Of a stretch of 64,000 bases of DNA, positions 63,958 through 64,000 are shown in pieces. The stretch is from Candidatus Culexarchaeum yellowstonense (GTDB lineage Archaea > Thermoproteota > Methanomethylicia > Culexarchaeales > Culexarchaeaceae), in NCBI GenBank assembly GCA_024707015.1, contig JANGFR010000004.1, positions 1 to 64,000 on the forward strand, in the 5' to 3' direction. The notes beneath the pieces are model-generated. The model saw only the letters and a program-made list of their open reading frames with translations, was not told the origin of the DNA and ran no database searches. The translations under genes and the position numbers were made by a program. Position 1 is the first letter of the stretch. Each line of letters opens with the position of its first letter.

Positions 63958-64000
63958 AAATAATCTAGAAAAATGATTATAGCTTCCAAATTTAAAAAAT

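Overview
The window reads as chromosome of a thermophilic archaeon, most likely a member of the Thermoproteota (TACK) group. Indicators are a short archaeal-type ribosomal protein eL13 (37210-37479), an aldehyde:ferredoxin oxidoreductase with a MoaD-like partner, an archaeal (Ser/His/Asp) signal peptidase beside filament-type surface proteins, many AbrB/VapB-type antitoxins, TATA boxes placed for leaderless or short-leader transcripts, and frequent GGTGA/GGAGG ribosome binding sites. No rRNA, tRNA or CRISPR array was seen. The exact lineage cannot be fixed from this sequence.

Layout. 0-8 kb: small antitoxin-like genes and remnants, an aldehyde oxidoreductase/MoaD pair, an AbiEi-like gene with a decayed second copy, and a P-type cation ATPase. 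8.4-31.8 kb: an AT-rich defence island. Its left half holds a minus-strand operon (helicase with a C-terminal Cys cluster and a fused phospholipase-D domain; a DNA methylase; an unrecognised 465-residue protein). A membrane-anchored HEPN protein is divergent from it, followed by a RecD2-type helicase with a C-terminal nuclease-like domain. In the middle are a zinc ribbon and a single-repeat TATA-binding-protein homologue. The right half is a tight plus-strand operon of AbrB regulator, zinc ribbon, type IIG-like restriction-modification enzyme, short BrxL ATPase and PLD-like protein. A single-chain GmrSD-type (DUF262) enzyme closes the island. The parts recall DISARM (helicase, DUF1998, PLD, methylase) and BREX (methylase plus BrxL), but the arrangement matches neither as I know them.

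32-40 kb: TrmO-like protein, a coiled-coil repeat protein, a VapBC pair, several antitoxin and ATPase remnants, a DUF45 metalloprotease, eL13, an archaeal ATPase, threonine synthase and a serine recombinase. 41-44.7 kb: a surface-filament operon of two proteins sharing a TasA-like domain, a dedicated signal peptidase and a membrane protein. 44.8-50.3 kb: phosphate uptake (pstSCAB, phoU) with a divergent AbrB-PhoU regulator.

50.4-64 kb: small enzymes, an MntP-like transporter, acetamidase/formamidase, an MttB-family methyltransferase lacking the pyrrolysine codon, HTH regulators, an arsenic-type pair (methyltransferase plus ACR3), an ArsB/NhaD-type permease divergent from a CBS protein, and membrane-anchored HTH regulators. 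Several perfect inverted repeats lie in promoters (18.07, 22.85, 49.20 and 56.06 kb) and are candidate operators.
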